Part shown: positions 49,233 through 59,566 of the stretch, piece by piece | How the letters are laid out: each line of letters opens with the position of its first letter | How positions within the stretch are numbered: position 1 is the stretch's first letter | From: Moritella sp. Urea-trap-13 | Lineage (GTDB): Bacteria; Pseudomonadota; Gammaproteobacteria; Enterobacterales; Moritellaceae | NCBI RefSeq assembly: GCF_002836355.1 | Contig: NZ_PJCA01000038.1 | Coordinates: forward strand, 1-64,000 | DNA length: 64,000 bases | Direction: 5' to 3' | Made by a program: the position numbers and the translations under genes | Notes under the pieces: generated by a model | What the model was told of the DNA's origin: nothing | The model's input: the letters and a program-made list of their open reading frames with translations, nothing else | Databases searched by the model: none

Positions 49233-49453
49233 ATGCCTGTAACCCCCTCTTTTACTCACTTCCTCGCCGATTTCATCTGAAATATAATATTGATTACACT
49301 TACTATTACTTCGTTAACAATTCAAATTTTATTCATATTCTGCAACTTTATTTGTTAAAAATTCGATATAGCTAAAAGAAATCATTTTCGCTTTCCGTAT
49401 ACTCTTCACTTCTTAATTATGGACAGATGTAGAAAGGATTAATAAGTTTACTG

Positions 49454-50086
49454 ATGATGAACATGGATATTATTTATTTACTCGATTTAGCTGGTACTGC
49501 TGTTTTTGCGATATCAGGCGTACAAGTCGCAGGGCAGATGCGCATGGATCCATTTGGCGCGACAGTATTGGCTGCGGTAACCGCGATTGGCGGTGGCACA
49601 ATACGTGATGCTATCTTAGATGTAGGTCCGGCGTTCTGGGTACACGACCCAGTTTATCTCAGCGTTATTATTCTGACGTCCTTGCTAACTATTTTGTTTG
49701 CTAACCGTAATCATCGCATGCCACCAATATTGTTGCCGCTTGCCGATGCCGCAGGTTTAGCCTTATTCACCGTAATAGGAACCCAAAAAGCCTTAGCTTA
49801 TGGCGCCCCGGCGATGACAGCTGTGGTAATGGGTGTGGTCACCGGTGTTGCAGGCGGTATTATCCGTGATCTATTGGCGAGCCGCGTACCTATGGTATTA
49901 CAAAAAGACATCTATGCGACAGCGTCGGTACTGGGAGGCGTTGTTTATACTGGTGCACTGTTCATTGGTATAAGTGAAGGAGTGGCGATGTTACTGGCGA
50001 TGACAGGGGTATTTACACTCCGCATGGCCGCAGTACATTGGCATTTACGATTACCTATTTTCATTTTAAAACATCATCGATCTTAA
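49454..50086 (+). CDS. TRIC-type/UPF0126 membrane protein (YadS-like)
   Basis: A 210-residue inner-membrane protein with about seven hydrophobic segments. The duplicated glycine-rich motif of the family is seen as [15 protein letters not shown] and [15 protein letters not shown]; each half starts with a D-x-A-G or ADAAG helix. Bacterial TRIC homologues form cation channels. The ion and role here are unknown. A single gene ending in a strong terminator. The start may be one of three close ATG codons. Confidence 0.88.
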   Translation: MMNMDIIYLLDLAGTAVFAISGVQVAGQMRMDPFGATVLAAVTAIGGGTIRDAILDVGPAFWVHDPVYLSVIILTSLLTILFANRNHRMPPILLPLADAAGLALFTVIGTQKALAYGAPAMTAVVMGVVTGVAGGIIRDLLASRVPMVLQKDIYATASVLGGVVYTGALFIGISEGVAMLLAMTGVFTLRMAAVHWHLRLPIFILKHHRS

Positions 50087-50146
50087 TAAGCACTGTCACA
50101 TTATAAGAATAGTCCAGTTATAAACATAATCACGTTATCCTCAATA

Positions 50147-50187
50147 TAAAAAGACCCGTTATGAGATTAATCATAACGGGCCTTTTT
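50147..50187. terminator. Bidirectional terminator TRIC gene / tyrS
   Basis: AAAAAGaCCCGTTATGA pairs with TCATAACGGGcCTTTTT around AGATTAA. It is flanked by A- and T-runs and serves the convergent genes. Confidence 0.93.
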
Positions 50188-50213
50188 CATTTACCGATAT
50201 CAGAGTAAAACGA

Positions 50214-51410
50214 TTACACTAAAGTAATACGCGCAAACTTACGTTTACCAACTTGGTATACCGCAGTACCAGCTGCTGGCACAAAGCGTGTGTCTTCTAC
50301 TTTCTCGCCATCAATCTTAACTGCGCCTTGCTTGATCATACGCATTGCTTCAGACGTACCAGATACTAGGCCCGCTTCTTTTAACAAGTTAGCGATAGCC
50401 AATGCATCACTTACGGCAAAGTCGAATTCCGGCATTTCATCTGGGATCGCATTTTTAGAAAAACGCTGAGTGAAATCATTATGGGCACTTTCTGCTGCGG
50501 CTTCATCATGGAAGCGCGCAATGATTTCTTTTGCTAATGCAATTTTAATATCACGTGGATTAACTGCATCTGCTGCGATATCGGCTTTGAACTGTTCAAT
50601 TTCAGCTAATGGGCGGAATGATAACAGTTCAAAGTAGTTCCACATTAAATCATCAGTGATCGACATGATCTTACCGAACATGTCATTCGGCGAATCAGTC
50701 ACACCAATGTAGTTGTTCGATGATTTAGACATTTTCTTCACGCCATCGAGACCAACAAGCAGTGGCATCATAATCACGGTTTGTGGTTTCTGACCTTCTG
50801 CTTTTTGTAATTCACGACCCATTAACAAGTTGAATTTCTGATCGGTACCGCCAAGTTCAACATCAGATTTTAGTGCAACTGAATCATAGCCTTGTAGTAG
50901 CGGGTACATGAATTCGTGGATCGCAATACCTTGATTTGAGGCATAGCGTTTTTTGAAGTCATCACGTTCTAGCATACGGGCAACGGTTTGTTGCGACGCT
51001 AAACGGATCATGCCCGCTGCACCCAATTCGTTTAACCACGTTGAGTTAAACTCAATGCGGGTTTTTGATTCGTCTAGAATTTTGAATACTTGGTCGGTAT
51101 ATGTTTTCGCATTAACAAGTACATCTTCACGTGTTAGTGGTGGACGTGTTGAATTCTTACCTGACGGATCACCCACTGTAGCAGTGAAGTCACCAATCAA
51201 GAAGATAACTTCATGACCAAGATCTTGAAATTGACGTAACTTGTTTAAGATAACAGTATGGCCTAAATGCAGGTCAGCACCTGTTGGATCAGCACCTAAT
51301 TTAATTCTTAGCGGACGACCTTCTTTCAGTTTTGCAACTAACTCTTCTTCAACTAGGATTTCTTCTGTTCCACGTTTAATTTCGCGTAACGCATCATTGA
51401 TTTGCGTCAT
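50214..51410 (-). CDS. tyrS: Tyrosyl-tRNA synthetase (long, TyrS type 2/TyrZ-like)
   Basis: Charges tRNA-Tyr. 398 residues from the ATG at 51410. The class I HIGH motif is HLGH at 48-51, the second is [10 protein letters not shown] near 230, and a C-terminal S4 RNA-binding domain ends the protein ([17 protein letters not shown]). The KMSKS form and the length put it in the TyrRS subgroup common in vibrios and pseudomonads, different from E. coli TyrS (KFGKT). Open frame to 51425 has GGAG inside it, which supports the later start. Confidence 0.96.
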   Translation of the reverse strand: MTQINDALREIKRGTEEILVEEELVAKLKEGRPLRIKLGADPTGADLHLGHTVILNKLRQFQDLGHEVIFLIGDFTATVGDPSGKNSTRPPLTREDVLVNAKTYTDQVFKILDESKTRIEFNSTWLNELGAAGMIRLASQQTVARMLERDDFKKRYASNQGIAIHEFMYPLLQGYDSVALKSDVELGGTDQKFNLLMGRELQKAEGQKPQTVIMMPLLVGLDGVKKMSKSSNNYIGVTDSPNDMFGKIMSITDDLMWNYFELLSFRPLAEIEQFKADIAADAVNPRDIKIALAKEIIARFHDEAAAESAHNDFTQRFSKNAIPDEMPEFDFAVSDALAIANLLKEAGLVSGTSEAMRMIKQGAVKIDGEKVEDTRFVPAAGTAVYQVGKRKFARITLV

Positions 51411-51592
51411 AATGTTAAGCTCCACACTTATTACCTAAATATAATGACTCTATAGTACTGGATAGCGCTACAATTGAAAACCGTTGCCAGTCGGCAATAC
51501 CGTTAATTTGCTGATAATTTTTTTTGCACAGCCCTTAAGATTTGTTAGAATATGTGACTTATTTTTATATTCTCACAAGGTAGTGCTTTCTT

Positions 51593-52891
51593 ATGTCATT
51601 CGGTAACCGTTTTAAGCAATTACCAAAACAGCACCGAACCTTCATTGTCGTTATCTTTGGTTTGATCCTTACCTTGCTGTTTCTCCCTGTATCCACCAGC
51701 GCACCGCAATCTTCTGATGCTGAATCTTTCTACATTTACCAAGTAGGAGATCGTTACAGTTTAAAATTACCAACGATAATATCGACTGCAAACAAGCCCG
51801 TTAAAACACGGTTAACCAGTGAAGAGATCATCGTTAGACCGGGCGACAATTTATCATTAATTGGCCAACGCGGGCATTTATCAGCAAAAACCATCTATGA
51901 AATAGACCGACTATCATCAGCAAAACGCTTACGCAGCATTTATCCTGGACAAAAAATAACCATTACCACCAATGATGCAGGCCAGTTTGTCGCCCTTATT
52001 TATCCTTATAGCGCGACAGAATCGTTATATATCAATAAGACCAGTGATGGTTACGATACCAAGACAGTTAAAAATAAGATTGAAATTCGCGAGCAATTTG
52101 CCCGCGCAGATATCACCAGTAACTTCTGGAATGCCGGGGTAAAAGCCAACATGCCCGCAAATCAAATCATGAACTTAGCAACGATATTTGGTTGGGATAT
52201 CGATTTCGCCTTGGATATTCGCGCAGGCGATAGCTTTGCCGTCATTTATGAAGAGCAATATATCGATGGTGACTTTGTTTCTACAGGGAATATTTTAGCC
52301 GCTGAGTTTATTAACCAGGGCGATAAGTTCCAAGCCGTACGCAATAGTGATGGTAGTTATTATACGCCGTCAGGACGCTCGATGCGTAAAGCCTTTTTAC
52401 GTGCGCCGGTCAACTTTAAATATATCAGTTCGAGCTTTAATCGTAACCGTCGCCACCCTGTGACAGGTAAAGTACGCGCGCATAATGGCATTGATTATGC
52501 GGCAAGAACCGGCACCCCGATTGTATCAGCGGGTGATGGTAAAGTAATAGCCTCTGCTTATAATCGCTTTAACGGTAATTACGTCTTTATTAAGCATAGT
52601 TCTAATATTGTCACCAAATACTTGCACATGAATAAGCGCACAGTAAAACAAGGCCAGCGCGTTAAGCAGAATCAGAAAATTGGTACGGTTGGTGCGACAG
52701 GTCGTGTGACCGGTGCCCATTTACACTATGAATTTTTGGTTAATGGTAAGCACAAAAATCCGAAAACGGTATCACTGCCGAAAGCAGATTCATTACGTGG
52801 TAGTGAGAAAACGAAGTTTGTCTCAAAAGCCAAAAACATCATCGAACAACTGGAAAGTAATGCTAAGTTATACTCTCTGCTCACAGAATAG
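51593..52891 (+). CDS. M23 murein endopeptidase (MepM/YebA-like)
   Basis: Periplasmic cell-wall DD-endopeptidase, 432 residues. It has an N-terminal membrane anchor (about 18-38), an OapA/LysM-like part (EEIIVRPGDNLSLIGQRGHLSAKTIYEI, about 78-115) and a C-terminal M23 domain with zinc ligands in HNGIDYAARTGTP and the HLHYEFLVNG motif. The size and order match MepM, which cuts cross-links for wall growth. It is followed by anmK, a cell-wall recycling gene, and the two often stand together in gammaproteobacteria. Confidence 0.92.
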   Translation: MSFGNRFKQLPKQHRTFIVVIFGLILTLLFLPVSTSAPQSSDAESFYIYQVGDRYSLKLPTIISTANKPVKTRLTSEEIIVRPGDNLSLIGQRGHLSAKTIYEIDRLSSAKRLRSIYPGQKITITTNDAGQFVALIYPYSATESLYINKTSDGYDTKTVKNKIEIREQFARADITSNFWNAGVKANMPANQIMNLATIFGWDIDFALDIRAGDSFAVIYEEQYIDGDFVSTGNILAAEFINQGDKFQAVRNSDGSYYTPSGRSMRKAFLRAPVNFKYISSSFNRNRRHPVTGKVRAHNGIDYAARTGTPIVSAGDGKVIASAYNRFNGNYVFIKHSSNIVTKYLHMNKRTVKQGQRVKQNQKIGTVGATGRVTGAHLHYEFLVNGKHKNPKTVSLPKADSLRGSEKTKFVSKAKNIIEQLESNAKLYSLLTE

Positions 52892-53006
52892 CTCTTTATC
52901 GAAAATAACTCGTGAAGGTAAACTAACGCGTTGTTCGAAAGTAATACTTTGAGTAAAGTAAGCAATAGGCAGCAAGTAATAATTAACAAGCAGTTAAGGA
53001 ACAACA

Positions 53007-54161
53007 ATGTCCAACAAGCGTGAGTTATATATTGGCCTGATGTCTGGCACCAGCATTGATGGTATTGATGCGGCTTTAGTTGAGTTCAAGGGTGGCGGCT
53101 GTCAGCTACTTGCGCAACACTTACAGCCTATGCCCGCACTGCTGACGGCGCAACTGCATCAATTATGTCGCCCCCACAATGATGAGATAACAGCGCTTGC
53201 AACCATAGAGCAACCGCTTGCTCAAGCCTTTGCACTAGCCTGTCAGCAATTGCTGGCTAAAACACCTTACACTGCCAATGATGTGACCGCCATAGGTTCT
53301 CACGGCCAAACCATACGTCATCACCCCGAGCATGGCTTCACCTTACAAATCGGTGATGCCAATATCCTTGCTGCATTAACCAACATTGATACCGTTGCCG
53401 ATTTTAGACGTAAAGATATGGCGCTTGGCGGTCAAGGTGCGCCTTTAGTCCCGGCATTCCATCAAGCCGTATTTCAACACCAAACGATCAATCGCGCGAT
53501 TGTTAATATTGGTGGTTTGGCGAACATCACTTACTTACCCAACTTAGCACAAGATAAAACCGTCACTGGTTATGATACCGGTCCCGGCAATACCCTGCTC
53601 GACGCCTGGTTTAGTGCTAAAAGCAGCAGTGATAAAAGCTATGATAAAGATGGTCAATGGGCGAAAACTGGGGTTATTATCCAGCCGTTATTAAACTTAC
53701 TATTACAACACGAGTACTTTGCGCTAATCCCGCCCAAAAGCACAGGTAGAGAGTTATTCAACCTAGCTTGGTTGCAGCCTTATTTAGCTAGCGACTTATA
53801 TACCGATCATTATAACGATGCCGACGTGCAACGCACATTAACCCGTTTTACAGCAGTCTCTATTGCCAATGAGGTTATGGAATTAGATCTTGATAATAGC
53901 GATAACGTGAGTATCAACACTGAAGTATATATCTGTGGTGGCGGCGCAGCGAATCCATTACTGATGGCTGATTTGACCGAGCTCTTGCCCAATAGCCCTG
54001 TCATGACCACCGCCGAGATTGGTATTGATCCCGATTGGGTTGAAGCGATTGCGTTTGCTTGGCTAGCAAAACAGCACATGCATAAACAGCCAGGTAATCT
54101 ACCTGCAGTCACAGGGGCCAGTCGCACTGCTATTCTCGGCGCGTTTTATCCTGCCGGTTAA
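53007..54161 (+). CDS. anmK: Anhydro-N-acetylmuramic acid kinase
   Basis: Phosphorylates and opens anhydroMurNAc during peptidoglycan recycling. 384 residues. N-terminal ATP loop MSGTSIDGIDAALVEF, GSHGQTIRHHP, FRRKDMALGGQGAPLVPAFH, NIGGLANITYLP and the second nucleotide-binding GYDTGPGN are all present. AAGGAA precedes the ATG. It follows the M23 peptidase gene in the same direction. Confidence 0.97.
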   Translation: MSNKRELYIGLMSGTSIDGIDAALVEFKGGGCQLLAQHLQPMPALLTAQLHQLCRPHNDEITALATIEQPLAQAFALACQQLLAKTPYTANDVTAIGSHGQTIRHHPEHGFTLQIGDANILAALTNIDTVADFRRKDMALGGQGAPLVPAFHQAVFQHQTINRAIVNIGGLANITYLPNLAQDKTVTGYDTGPGNTLLDAWFSAKSSSDKSYDKDGQWAKTGVIIQPLLNLLLQHEYFALIPPKSTGRELFNLAWLQPYLASDLYTDHYNDADVQRTLTRFTAVSIANEVMELDLDNSDNVSINTEVYICGGGAANPLLMADLTELLPNSPVMTTAEIGIDPDWVEAIAFAWLAKQHMHKQPGNLPAVTGASRTAILGAFYPAG

Positions 54162-54241
54162 TTATGTCGGTTAATAGAACCCTAGTCTCGCAATCTCCCC
54201 TTGCAACTAAAACACCAACCTCTGAATAAATCGCAGATAAA

Positions 54242-54267
54242 AAAATAGAGCCAAACGGCTCTATTTT
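54242..54267. terminator. Bidirectional terminator anmK / grpE
   Basis: Perfect 11-bp stem AAAATAGAGCC with GGCTCTATTTT around AAAC, between two convergent genes. Confidence 0.93.
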
Positions 54268-54317
54268 CACAACTGTACTATAACTACTGATACAACAGCT
54301 GCTTGCTACATTCGCAA

Positions 54318-54983
54318 TTAAGCTTGTGTATCAATTGTTGGTGTCGCTGCAGGTGCTGCTTTAGAGATCATTACCATTGCAGGTCGGATTAGACGACCAT
54401 TTAGCTCATAACCTTTTTGCATTACAGTGATTACTGTATTTGGCGCAACGTCTGCACTTTCAATCATGCTCATCGCTTGATGTAATTCAGGGTTAAACGC
54501 TTCACCTTCAGGGTTTACCGATTTAACACCAAATTTTTCTAATGCTGATTCCAGTGATTTAGCCGTTAGCTCAATACCTTCAATCAGTGGTACTAGTGCT
54601 TCATTTGATTTGTCAGCATGTTGTAGACCACGTTCCATGTTATCAATAACAGGCAGTAGTTCATTAGCAAATTTTTCTAATGCGAATTTCTTAGCTTTAT
54701 CAATATCAATCGCTGCACGGCGACGAATGTTATCAGCATCAGCTTTAGCGCGTAATGCAGTATCTTTAAATTCAGCTGCTGATGCCGTTGCTTTTGCAAG
54801 TTCAGCTTCTAGTGCAGCGATGCGTGCAACAGACTCATCAACTTCGATAGCTACTTCTTCAACTGTCACGTTTTCAGCTGTAACACCTTCGACTACAGGC
54901 TGTGCTTCTGTTACTAACTGTTCTTCAACTTGCTTTTCAGCCTGTACTTTTTGCTCTTCGCTGCTCATTACTTTCTCCGACAT
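54318..54983 (-). CDS. grpE: Nucleotide exchange factor GrpE
   Basis: Co-chaperone that releases ADP from DnaK. 221 residues, with an acidic N-terminal stretch, a long coiled coil (about 50-115, [15 protein letters not shown]) and the C-terminal beta domain ([43 protein letters not shown]). A second ATG five codons in is possible. It stands alone, divergent from nadK, with a well-formed heat-shock promoter. Confidence 0.97.
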   Translation of the reverse strand: MSEKVMSSEEQKVQAEKQVEEQLVTEAQPVVEGVTAENVTVEEVAIEVDESVARIAALEAELAKATASAAEFKDTALRAKADADNIRRRAAIDIDKAKKFALEKFANELLPVIDNMERGLQHADKSNEALVPLIEGIELTAKSLESALEKFGVKSVNPEGEAFNPELHQAMSMIESADVAPNTVITVMQKGYELNGRLIRPAMVMISKAAPAATPTIDTQA

Positions 54984-55044
54984 TCAATTCAGCATACTTT
55001 ATATAAGTACACTATATTACAATTAAGGGGGTTATACCGAAATA

Positions 55045-55072
55045 TAATGGGGATCCTAACACGAGATTCAAG
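55045..55072 (-). promoter_or_regulatory. Sigma-32 (heat-shock) promoter of grpE
   Basis: On the minus strand CTTGAAT (55066-55072), a 13-base spacer and CCCCATTA (55045-55052) match the sigma-32 consensus CTTGAAA-N11-15-CCCCATnT almost fully. It lies about 60 bases before the grpE start. Confidence 0.88.
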
Positions 55073-55226
55073 TCAAATTCATCTCTAGTTATCCCCCAAC
55101 GTAAAATAGTGCGAAAAACATCAGTAAAATTGCTTACTCAGCGCCATATATATCGTCTTTATACTTTGAATCTTCAACTCGCTTGAGTATATACTGAATC
55201 TATACTTACTTAGTGGAATCAAGGCA

Positions 55227-56108
55227 ATGAAGAGAGAGTTCAAAACCATCGGGTTAATCGGTAAACCTAAGCACCCAGAAACAACCAAAACCCTTATTGC
55301 CCTGCATAATTTTTTAAGCAAACATAACTATAAGGTGATTGTGGATAGCCGAGTATCCCAAGACCTGAACATGAAAGAGGTAGTATCACGTCCACTGATG
55401 AATTTAGGTGAAGAAGCCGACCTCGCGGTGGTTGTCGGCGGTGACGGTAATATGTTAGGTGCTGGTCGAGTATTATCACGTTTTGATATTGCCGTTATCG
55501 GGGTTAACCGGGGTAATTTAGGCTTTCTGACAGACCTTGACCCTGAAGACTTCGATGAGCAATTATTAGGGGTATTACAAGGTGAGTATATCTCAGAAAA
55601 ACGCATTTTATTAAATACCTCGATTTATCGCTACGGTATGTTAAAAGGCACTAATCTGGCCTTCAATGAAACCATCTTACACCCAGGTAAGATCCCCGCA
55701 ATGATTGAGTTTGAAGTGCATATTGATGATAGTTTTATGCTCAGTCAACGTGCCGATGGTTTATTAGTATCAACACCAACCGGTTCAACGGCCTATTCAT
55801 TGTCTGCTGGAGGCCCGATTATATCGCCAAATTTAGAAGCGATGACTTTAATGGCTATGTTCCCCCATACACTTTCGAGTCGCCCCATTGTGATTAGTGC
55901 CAATAGCACGGTGCGATTGGTCGTTTCGCCAAATAATGAAGAGAACATGATGGTCAGTTGTGATGGTCACGTACACATAGGAGTGTTACCTGGTGATGAA
56001 ATTATCATCAAACGTGATAAAAATCACCTGCATTTGATCCATCCCAAAAGCTATGATTATTTTAAAGTTTTACGTGAAAAATTAGGTTGGGGTAGTAAAT
56101 TATTTTAA
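55227..56108 (+). CDS. nadK: NAD kinase
   Basis: Phosphorylates NAD to NADP. 293 residues (292 in E. coli). The GGDG motif is at 71-74 (catalytic Asp 73). [20 protein letters not shown] and [16 protein letters not shown] follow as in the family. Divergent from grpE and upstream of recN, as in E. coli. Confidence 0.98.
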   Translation: MKREFKTIGLIGKPKHPETTKTLIALHNFLSKHNYKVIVDSRVSQDLNMKEVVSRPLMNLGEEADLAVVVGGDGNMLGAGRVLSRFDIAVIGVNRGNLGFLTDLDPEDFDEQLLGVLQGEYISEKRILLNTSIYRYGMLKGTNLAFNETILHPGKIPAMIEFEVHIDDSFMLSQRADGLLVSTPTGSTAYSLSAGGPIISPNLEAMTLMAMFPHTLSSRPIVISANSTVRLVVSPNNEENMMVSCDGHVHIGVLPGDEIIIKRDKNHLHLIHPKSYDYFKVLREKLGWGSKLF

Positions 56109-56125
56109 CCTAAACACGCTAACTA

Positions 56126-56152
56126 TAAGGCTTAGTTCCCCGTTAAGCCTTA
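56126..56152. terminator. Hairpin after nadK
   Basis: TAAGGCTTA and TAAGCCTTA form a perfect 9-bp stem 17 bases past the nadK stop. The T-tract is weak. Confidence 0.55.
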
Positions 56153-56269
56153 CTTCTCACCAACGTCTCCTTATCTCACTCTTATCTCAATATGGCCCTA
56201 ATCTAGCTCACAAATCAAAAATAAACCCGGCAACTAAAAGCAAAGTATTTACAGTTATGGGTTTGCAGA

Positions 56270-56290
56270 TATATACTGTATATAAACCCA
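56270..56290. promoter_or_regulatory. Possible LexA box of recN
   Basis: ATATACTGTATATAAACCCAG has the TACTGTATATA core of LexA sites, with the distal half CCCAG instead of ACAG. It stands about 30 bases before recN, the expected place. Weak match. Confidence 0.55.
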
Positions 56291-56315
56291 GCCTGATAAA
56301 ATAAACAGGATACGT

Positions 56316-57977
56316 ATGCTAACGCAACTCACTATTCATAATTTTGCTATCGTTAAATTTTTAGAACTTGAACTGAAATCGGGAATGACAACCGTAACCG
56401 GTGAAACTGGTGCAGGTAAATCAATTGCGATTGATGCATTAGGTCTTGCCTTAGGCTCTCGATCTGATGCCAGTACGGTGCGCCCAGGTGAAAAGAAAGC
56501 CGAGATAAGCGCTATCTTTACCGTTGAAGCAAGTTCTCTCGCCTATAAGTGGTTAGTCGAGCACGAATTAAATAATGAAGATGAATGTATCCTGCGTCGT
56601 GTAATCACCGCAGAAGGTCGCTCTAAAGGCTACATCAATGGTATCCCAGTACCTTTACAACAGCTTAAATCACTGTCGCAATTCTTGGTTCAGGTGCATG
56701 GCCAACACGCCCACCAAACCTTGCTTAAGCCTGAAATTCAATTAGCGATCCTGGATGGTTATGCCAGCCATAGTAAATTACAAATCAACGTACGTGATAG
56801 TTATCGTTCTTGGCATAATCTTGCCAATGAGGAAAAGAAACTATTACAGAATCAACAACAACGTGCGGCGCGCCAGCAACTATTACAATACCAAGTATCA
56901 GAACTTGACGAGTTTGGCCTTGCTGACGGTGAATACAATCAAATTGAAGCTGAACATAGATTGCTCGCCAACAGCACTGAGTTAGTAGAAGAATGCATGA
57001 GCAGTGCCGATATCTTGTATGAAAATGAAGACAATACGATCTGCAGTATGCTGCAAGTCGTTACCCACCGTTTAGAAAACTTGCTCGACATGGACCCGAA
57101 ATTAAAATCAATTACCGATACCTTACAAGAAGCTGTGGTACTGGTTGAAGAAGCCGGTAATGAACTCCGCAGCTATACCGATAATTTAGAACGCGACCCA
57201 CAACAATTTGAATACCTTGATGAACGTTTAGGTAAAGCCTTAGAGCTCGCACGTAAACACCAAGTACCCGCAGCACAACTAGCTACACACCATCAAATGC
57301 TAAAATCCGAGCTGGATAACATTGCTGGAGATGATGAGCGCATTGAAAGTATCAAGCTAGAGCTGCAAGAGTCGCAAGTTAAATATCATCAACAATCAGA
57401 AAAGTTATCCCTCAGCCGTCAAAAATACGCTAAGCAATTAAATAAGCTGATCACGGCCAGTATGCATGAATTGAGTATGGAAAATGGCTGTTTTGAGATG
57501 GTCCTCGAAAACGATGGCCAAAAGGCACCAAACCCACAAGGTTTAGATAATATTAACTTCTTAGTCTCAACCAATCCGGGTCAACCATTACAAGCACTGG
57601 GTAAAGTGGCATCAGGTGGTGAGCTCTCGCGTATAAGCTTAGCAATCCAAGTGATCACTGCGCAGAAGATCTCCACCCCGACCTTGATTTTTGATGAAGT
57701 AGATGTGGGTATTTCCGGACAAACAGCCTCCATTGTCGGCAAGCTATTACGTCAATTAGGCGATAAAACCCAAGTTATGTGTGTCACCCATTTACCGCAA
57801 GTGGCATCAAAAGGCCATCAGCAGATGTATGTGAGTAAAACCACCGACGGTAAAACCACCGAGACCTGTATGATAGCTTTAAGTCAGGAAATGCGTATTG
57901 AAGAGTTAGCGCGTTTACTTGGTGGCGATAAGATCACCGCATCAAGCCTCAATAACGCCGCTGAAATGTTAGTTTAA
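56316..57977 (+). CDS. recN: DNA repair protein RecN
   Basis: SMC-like ATPase for double-strand break repair, 553 residues. Walker A GETGAGKS is at 29-36, a coiled-coil arm spans about 155-370, the ABC signature is SGGELSRISLAIQ and Walker B is LIFDEVDVGISG. In E. coli it is an SOS gene. The upstream sequence (about 56262-56292) contains TACTGTATATAAACCCAG, which resembles a LexA box (CTGT-N8-ACAG) only in its TACTGTATATA half, so SOS control is likely but the box is imperfect. Confidence 0.96.
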   Translation: MLTQLTIHNFAIVKFLELELKSGMTTVTGETGAGKSIAIDALGLALGSRSDASTVRPGEKKAEISAIFTVEASSLAYKWLVEHELNNEDECILRRVITAEGRSKGYINGIPVPLQQLKSLSQFLVQVHGQHAHQTLLKPEIQLAILDGYASHSKLQINVRDSYRSWHNLANEEKKLLQNQQQRAARQQLLQYQVSELDEFGLADGEYNQIEAEHRLLANSTELVEECMSSADILYENEDNTICSMLQVVTHRLENLLDMDPKLKSITDTLQEAVVLVEEAGNELRSYTDNLERDPQQFEYLDERLGKALELARKHQVPAAQLATHHQMLKSELDNIAGDDERIESIKLELQESQVKYHQQSEKLSLSRQKYAKQLNKLITASMHELSMENGCFEMVLENDGQKAPNPQGLDNINFLVSTNPGQPLQALGKVASGGELSRISLAIQVITAQKISTPTLIFDEVDVGISGQTASIVGKLLRQLGDKTQVMCVTHLPQVASKGHQQMYVSKTTDGKTTETCMIALSQEMRIEELARLLGGDKITASSLNNAAEMLV

Positions 57978-57997
57978 CCTCTCAGAATCAAGATAAT

Positions 57998-58021
57998 GCA
58001 GGGAACTAATCCCTGCTTTTA
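57998..58021 (+). terminator. Terminator of recN
   Basis: GCAGGGA (57998-58004) pairs with TCCCTGC (58010-58016), followed by TTTT, 20 bases past the stop. Confidence 0.85.
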
Positions 58022-58131
58022 CCTACTAATCAGCGTATCGTTAAGTAAGTCGATTAAATACACCGATTTACTTCACTCGCCAGCCGAGTTATTATTTACC
58101 TTTCTATATGGACTTAATTAGCAAAATACTT

Positions 58132-58488
58132 ATGCGCTTAAAACACTTACTTATTGCAGGCTTGGCTATCTTTAGTTTATCGGGCTGCTCAATTCTAGAA
58201 AAAATGGTTTATAAAATTGATATCCCACAAGGTAACTATGTTGAGGATGACCAAGTAGACAAATTACGTGTTGATATGACTAAAGAACAAGTGACGTTTG
58301 TACTTGGTAGTCCAATGCTGGTTGATTCATTCGATCATGACGTGTGGAATTATTTATATCACTTCAAAACAGGCCGTGGAAAAGTAACAAGTAAACAGCT
58401 GATATTAACGTTTGCAGGTGATAACTTGAAAACTGTGGTTGGTGATTATCCACTAAACCCTAACTTTTCAACACCGCTTGGTCAATAG
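58132..58488 (+). CDS. bamE: Outer membrane assembly lipoprotein BamE (SmpA)
   Basis: Small lipoprotein of the BAM complex. The ATG at 58132 gives 118 residues with a clean lipoprotein signal (MRLKHLLIAGLAIFSLSGC, Cys 19) and the BamE domain (YKIDIPQGNYVEDDQVDKLRVDMTKEQVTFVLGSPMLVDSF). An upstream in-frame ATG at 58108 adds eight residues that would spoil the signal peptide. It follows recN and is convergent with rnfH. Confidence 0.95.
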   Translation: MRLKHLLIAGLAIFSLSGCSILEKMVYKIDIPQGNYVEDDQVDKLRVDMTKEQVTFVLGSPMLVDSFDHDVWNYLYHFKTGRGKVTSKQLILTFAGDNLKTVVGDYPLNPNFSTPLGQ

Positions 58489-58544
58489 GTCGAGATAGCA
58501 AGATAAGCGCGATGGATAAGCTAGACTGATAAATATGAGTGAAT

Positions 58545-58577
58545 AAAAATCACAACCTGCACTAGATTGTGATTTTT
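58545..58577. terminator. Bidirectional terminator bamE / rnfH
   Basis: Perfect 11-bp stem AAAAATCACAA (58545-58555) with TTGTGATTTTT (58567-58577). Confidence 0.9.
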
Positions 58578-58592
58578 ATTATGCCAATGGCA

Positions 58593-58922
58593 TTATTTTA
58601 TTTTTTGGCCGGTCTTTTCGTGCAGTCGCCCTTCTTCTTTGGCTTTGCCTGCTCGGCGCTTACGCATCTCTTTTGGATCCGCCGTTAACGGTCGGTATAT
58701 TTCAACCCGTTCACCGTCTTCAACCACAGTATCAAGTTTGATTAAACGACTGTAGATACCAATTTTATTTACCGTAAACTCTATCTCTGGATATTTAATT
58801 AATATCCCCGATGCTTCGATCACTTGCAATGCTGTCGCACCTTGTTCTACGCTCACCTTAAAGGTAATTTGCTCTTTTGGTAATGCATAAATCACTTCAA
58901 CATTAATTTTGGTCAACACCAT
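58593..58922 (-). CDS. rnfH: RnfH-family ubiquitin-like protein
   Basis: Small beta-grasp protein of the RnfH (UPF0125) family, about 109 residues, with INVEVIYALPKEQ, NKIGIYSRLIKLDTVVEDGDRVE-like residues and EIYRPLTADPKEMRKRRAGKA. The start is uncertain: ATG at 58922 has AGAGG only three bases away, while the following GTG and TTG codons are better spaced. It overlaps the ratA end by about 20 bases, so translation is coupled. Function unknown; ratA-rnfH is a conserved pair. Confidence 0.88.
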   Translation of the reverse strand: MVLTKINVEVIYALPKEQITFKVSVEQGATALQVIEASGILIKYPEIEFTVNKIGIYSRLIKLDTVVEDGERVEIYRPLTADPKEMRKRRAGKAKEEGRLHEKTGQKIK

Positions 58923-59346
58923 AAACCTCTTTTGCACGGTCGGTAAAAGACTGCACCATGTTATTCACTAAATCAGAAAAAATACGCCCAAACGCCACTT
59001 CCACTAACTTACTACTAAACACAAATTCTAAATCGAGTGTCACTTTACACGCCGTTTCATCTAACGCTTTGAACGTCCAACCACCGGTCAATTTTTTAAA
59101 CGGGCCATCGACTAGATCCATCTTCACTTGTTGTCCTGGTATCAGGGTATTTTTGGTGGTGAAGGTTTTACTAATACCCGCTTTGGCAACATCAACTGCA
59201 GCCGTCATTTGGTTATCATGTTCATCTAAAATGCGTGTACCAGTACAGCCTGGTAAGAAATTTGGGTATGCATCAACATCGTTTACTAAATTAAACATTT
59301 GGTCAGCGCTATACATTAACAGTGCGCTGCGCGTTATCCGTGGCAT
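58903..59346 (-). CDS. ratA: RatA/Coq10-like START-domain protein
   Basis: 147 residues, START/polyketide-cyclase fold, starting MPRITRSALLMYSADQMFNLVNDVDAYPNFLPGC, the pattern of E. coli RatA. RatA has been reported to bind 50S subunits; the eukaryotic homologue Coq10 binds ubiquinone. AGGGA stands six bases before the ATG at 59346; the frame is open six codons further. Divergent from smpB. Confidence 0.92.
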   Translation of the reverse strand: MPRITRSALLMYSADQMFNLVNDVDAYPNFLPGCTGTRILDEHDNQMTAAVDVAKAGISKTFTTKNTLIPGQQVKMDLVDGPFKKLTGGWTFKALDETACKVTLDLEFVFSSKLVEVAFGRIFSDLVNNMVQSFTDRAKEVYGVDQN

Positions 59347-59566
59347 ACATGTCCCTATCTTCAAACTATAATCTAAAAATCAAATCGTTTACTAAAGGTT
59401 CAATATCACACTACCATTAGTAATAAGCAGGCAACTTTAGCATTTATCTAACTAAAATTCATTTGTTATTCCGCGCAAAGCAAGACAAGTACTAGGATAA
59501 AATGCGATTTTGTTATAAGATTTATAACATTAAATTCCGTCAATGATGGGTGCATAAAGATAAATT

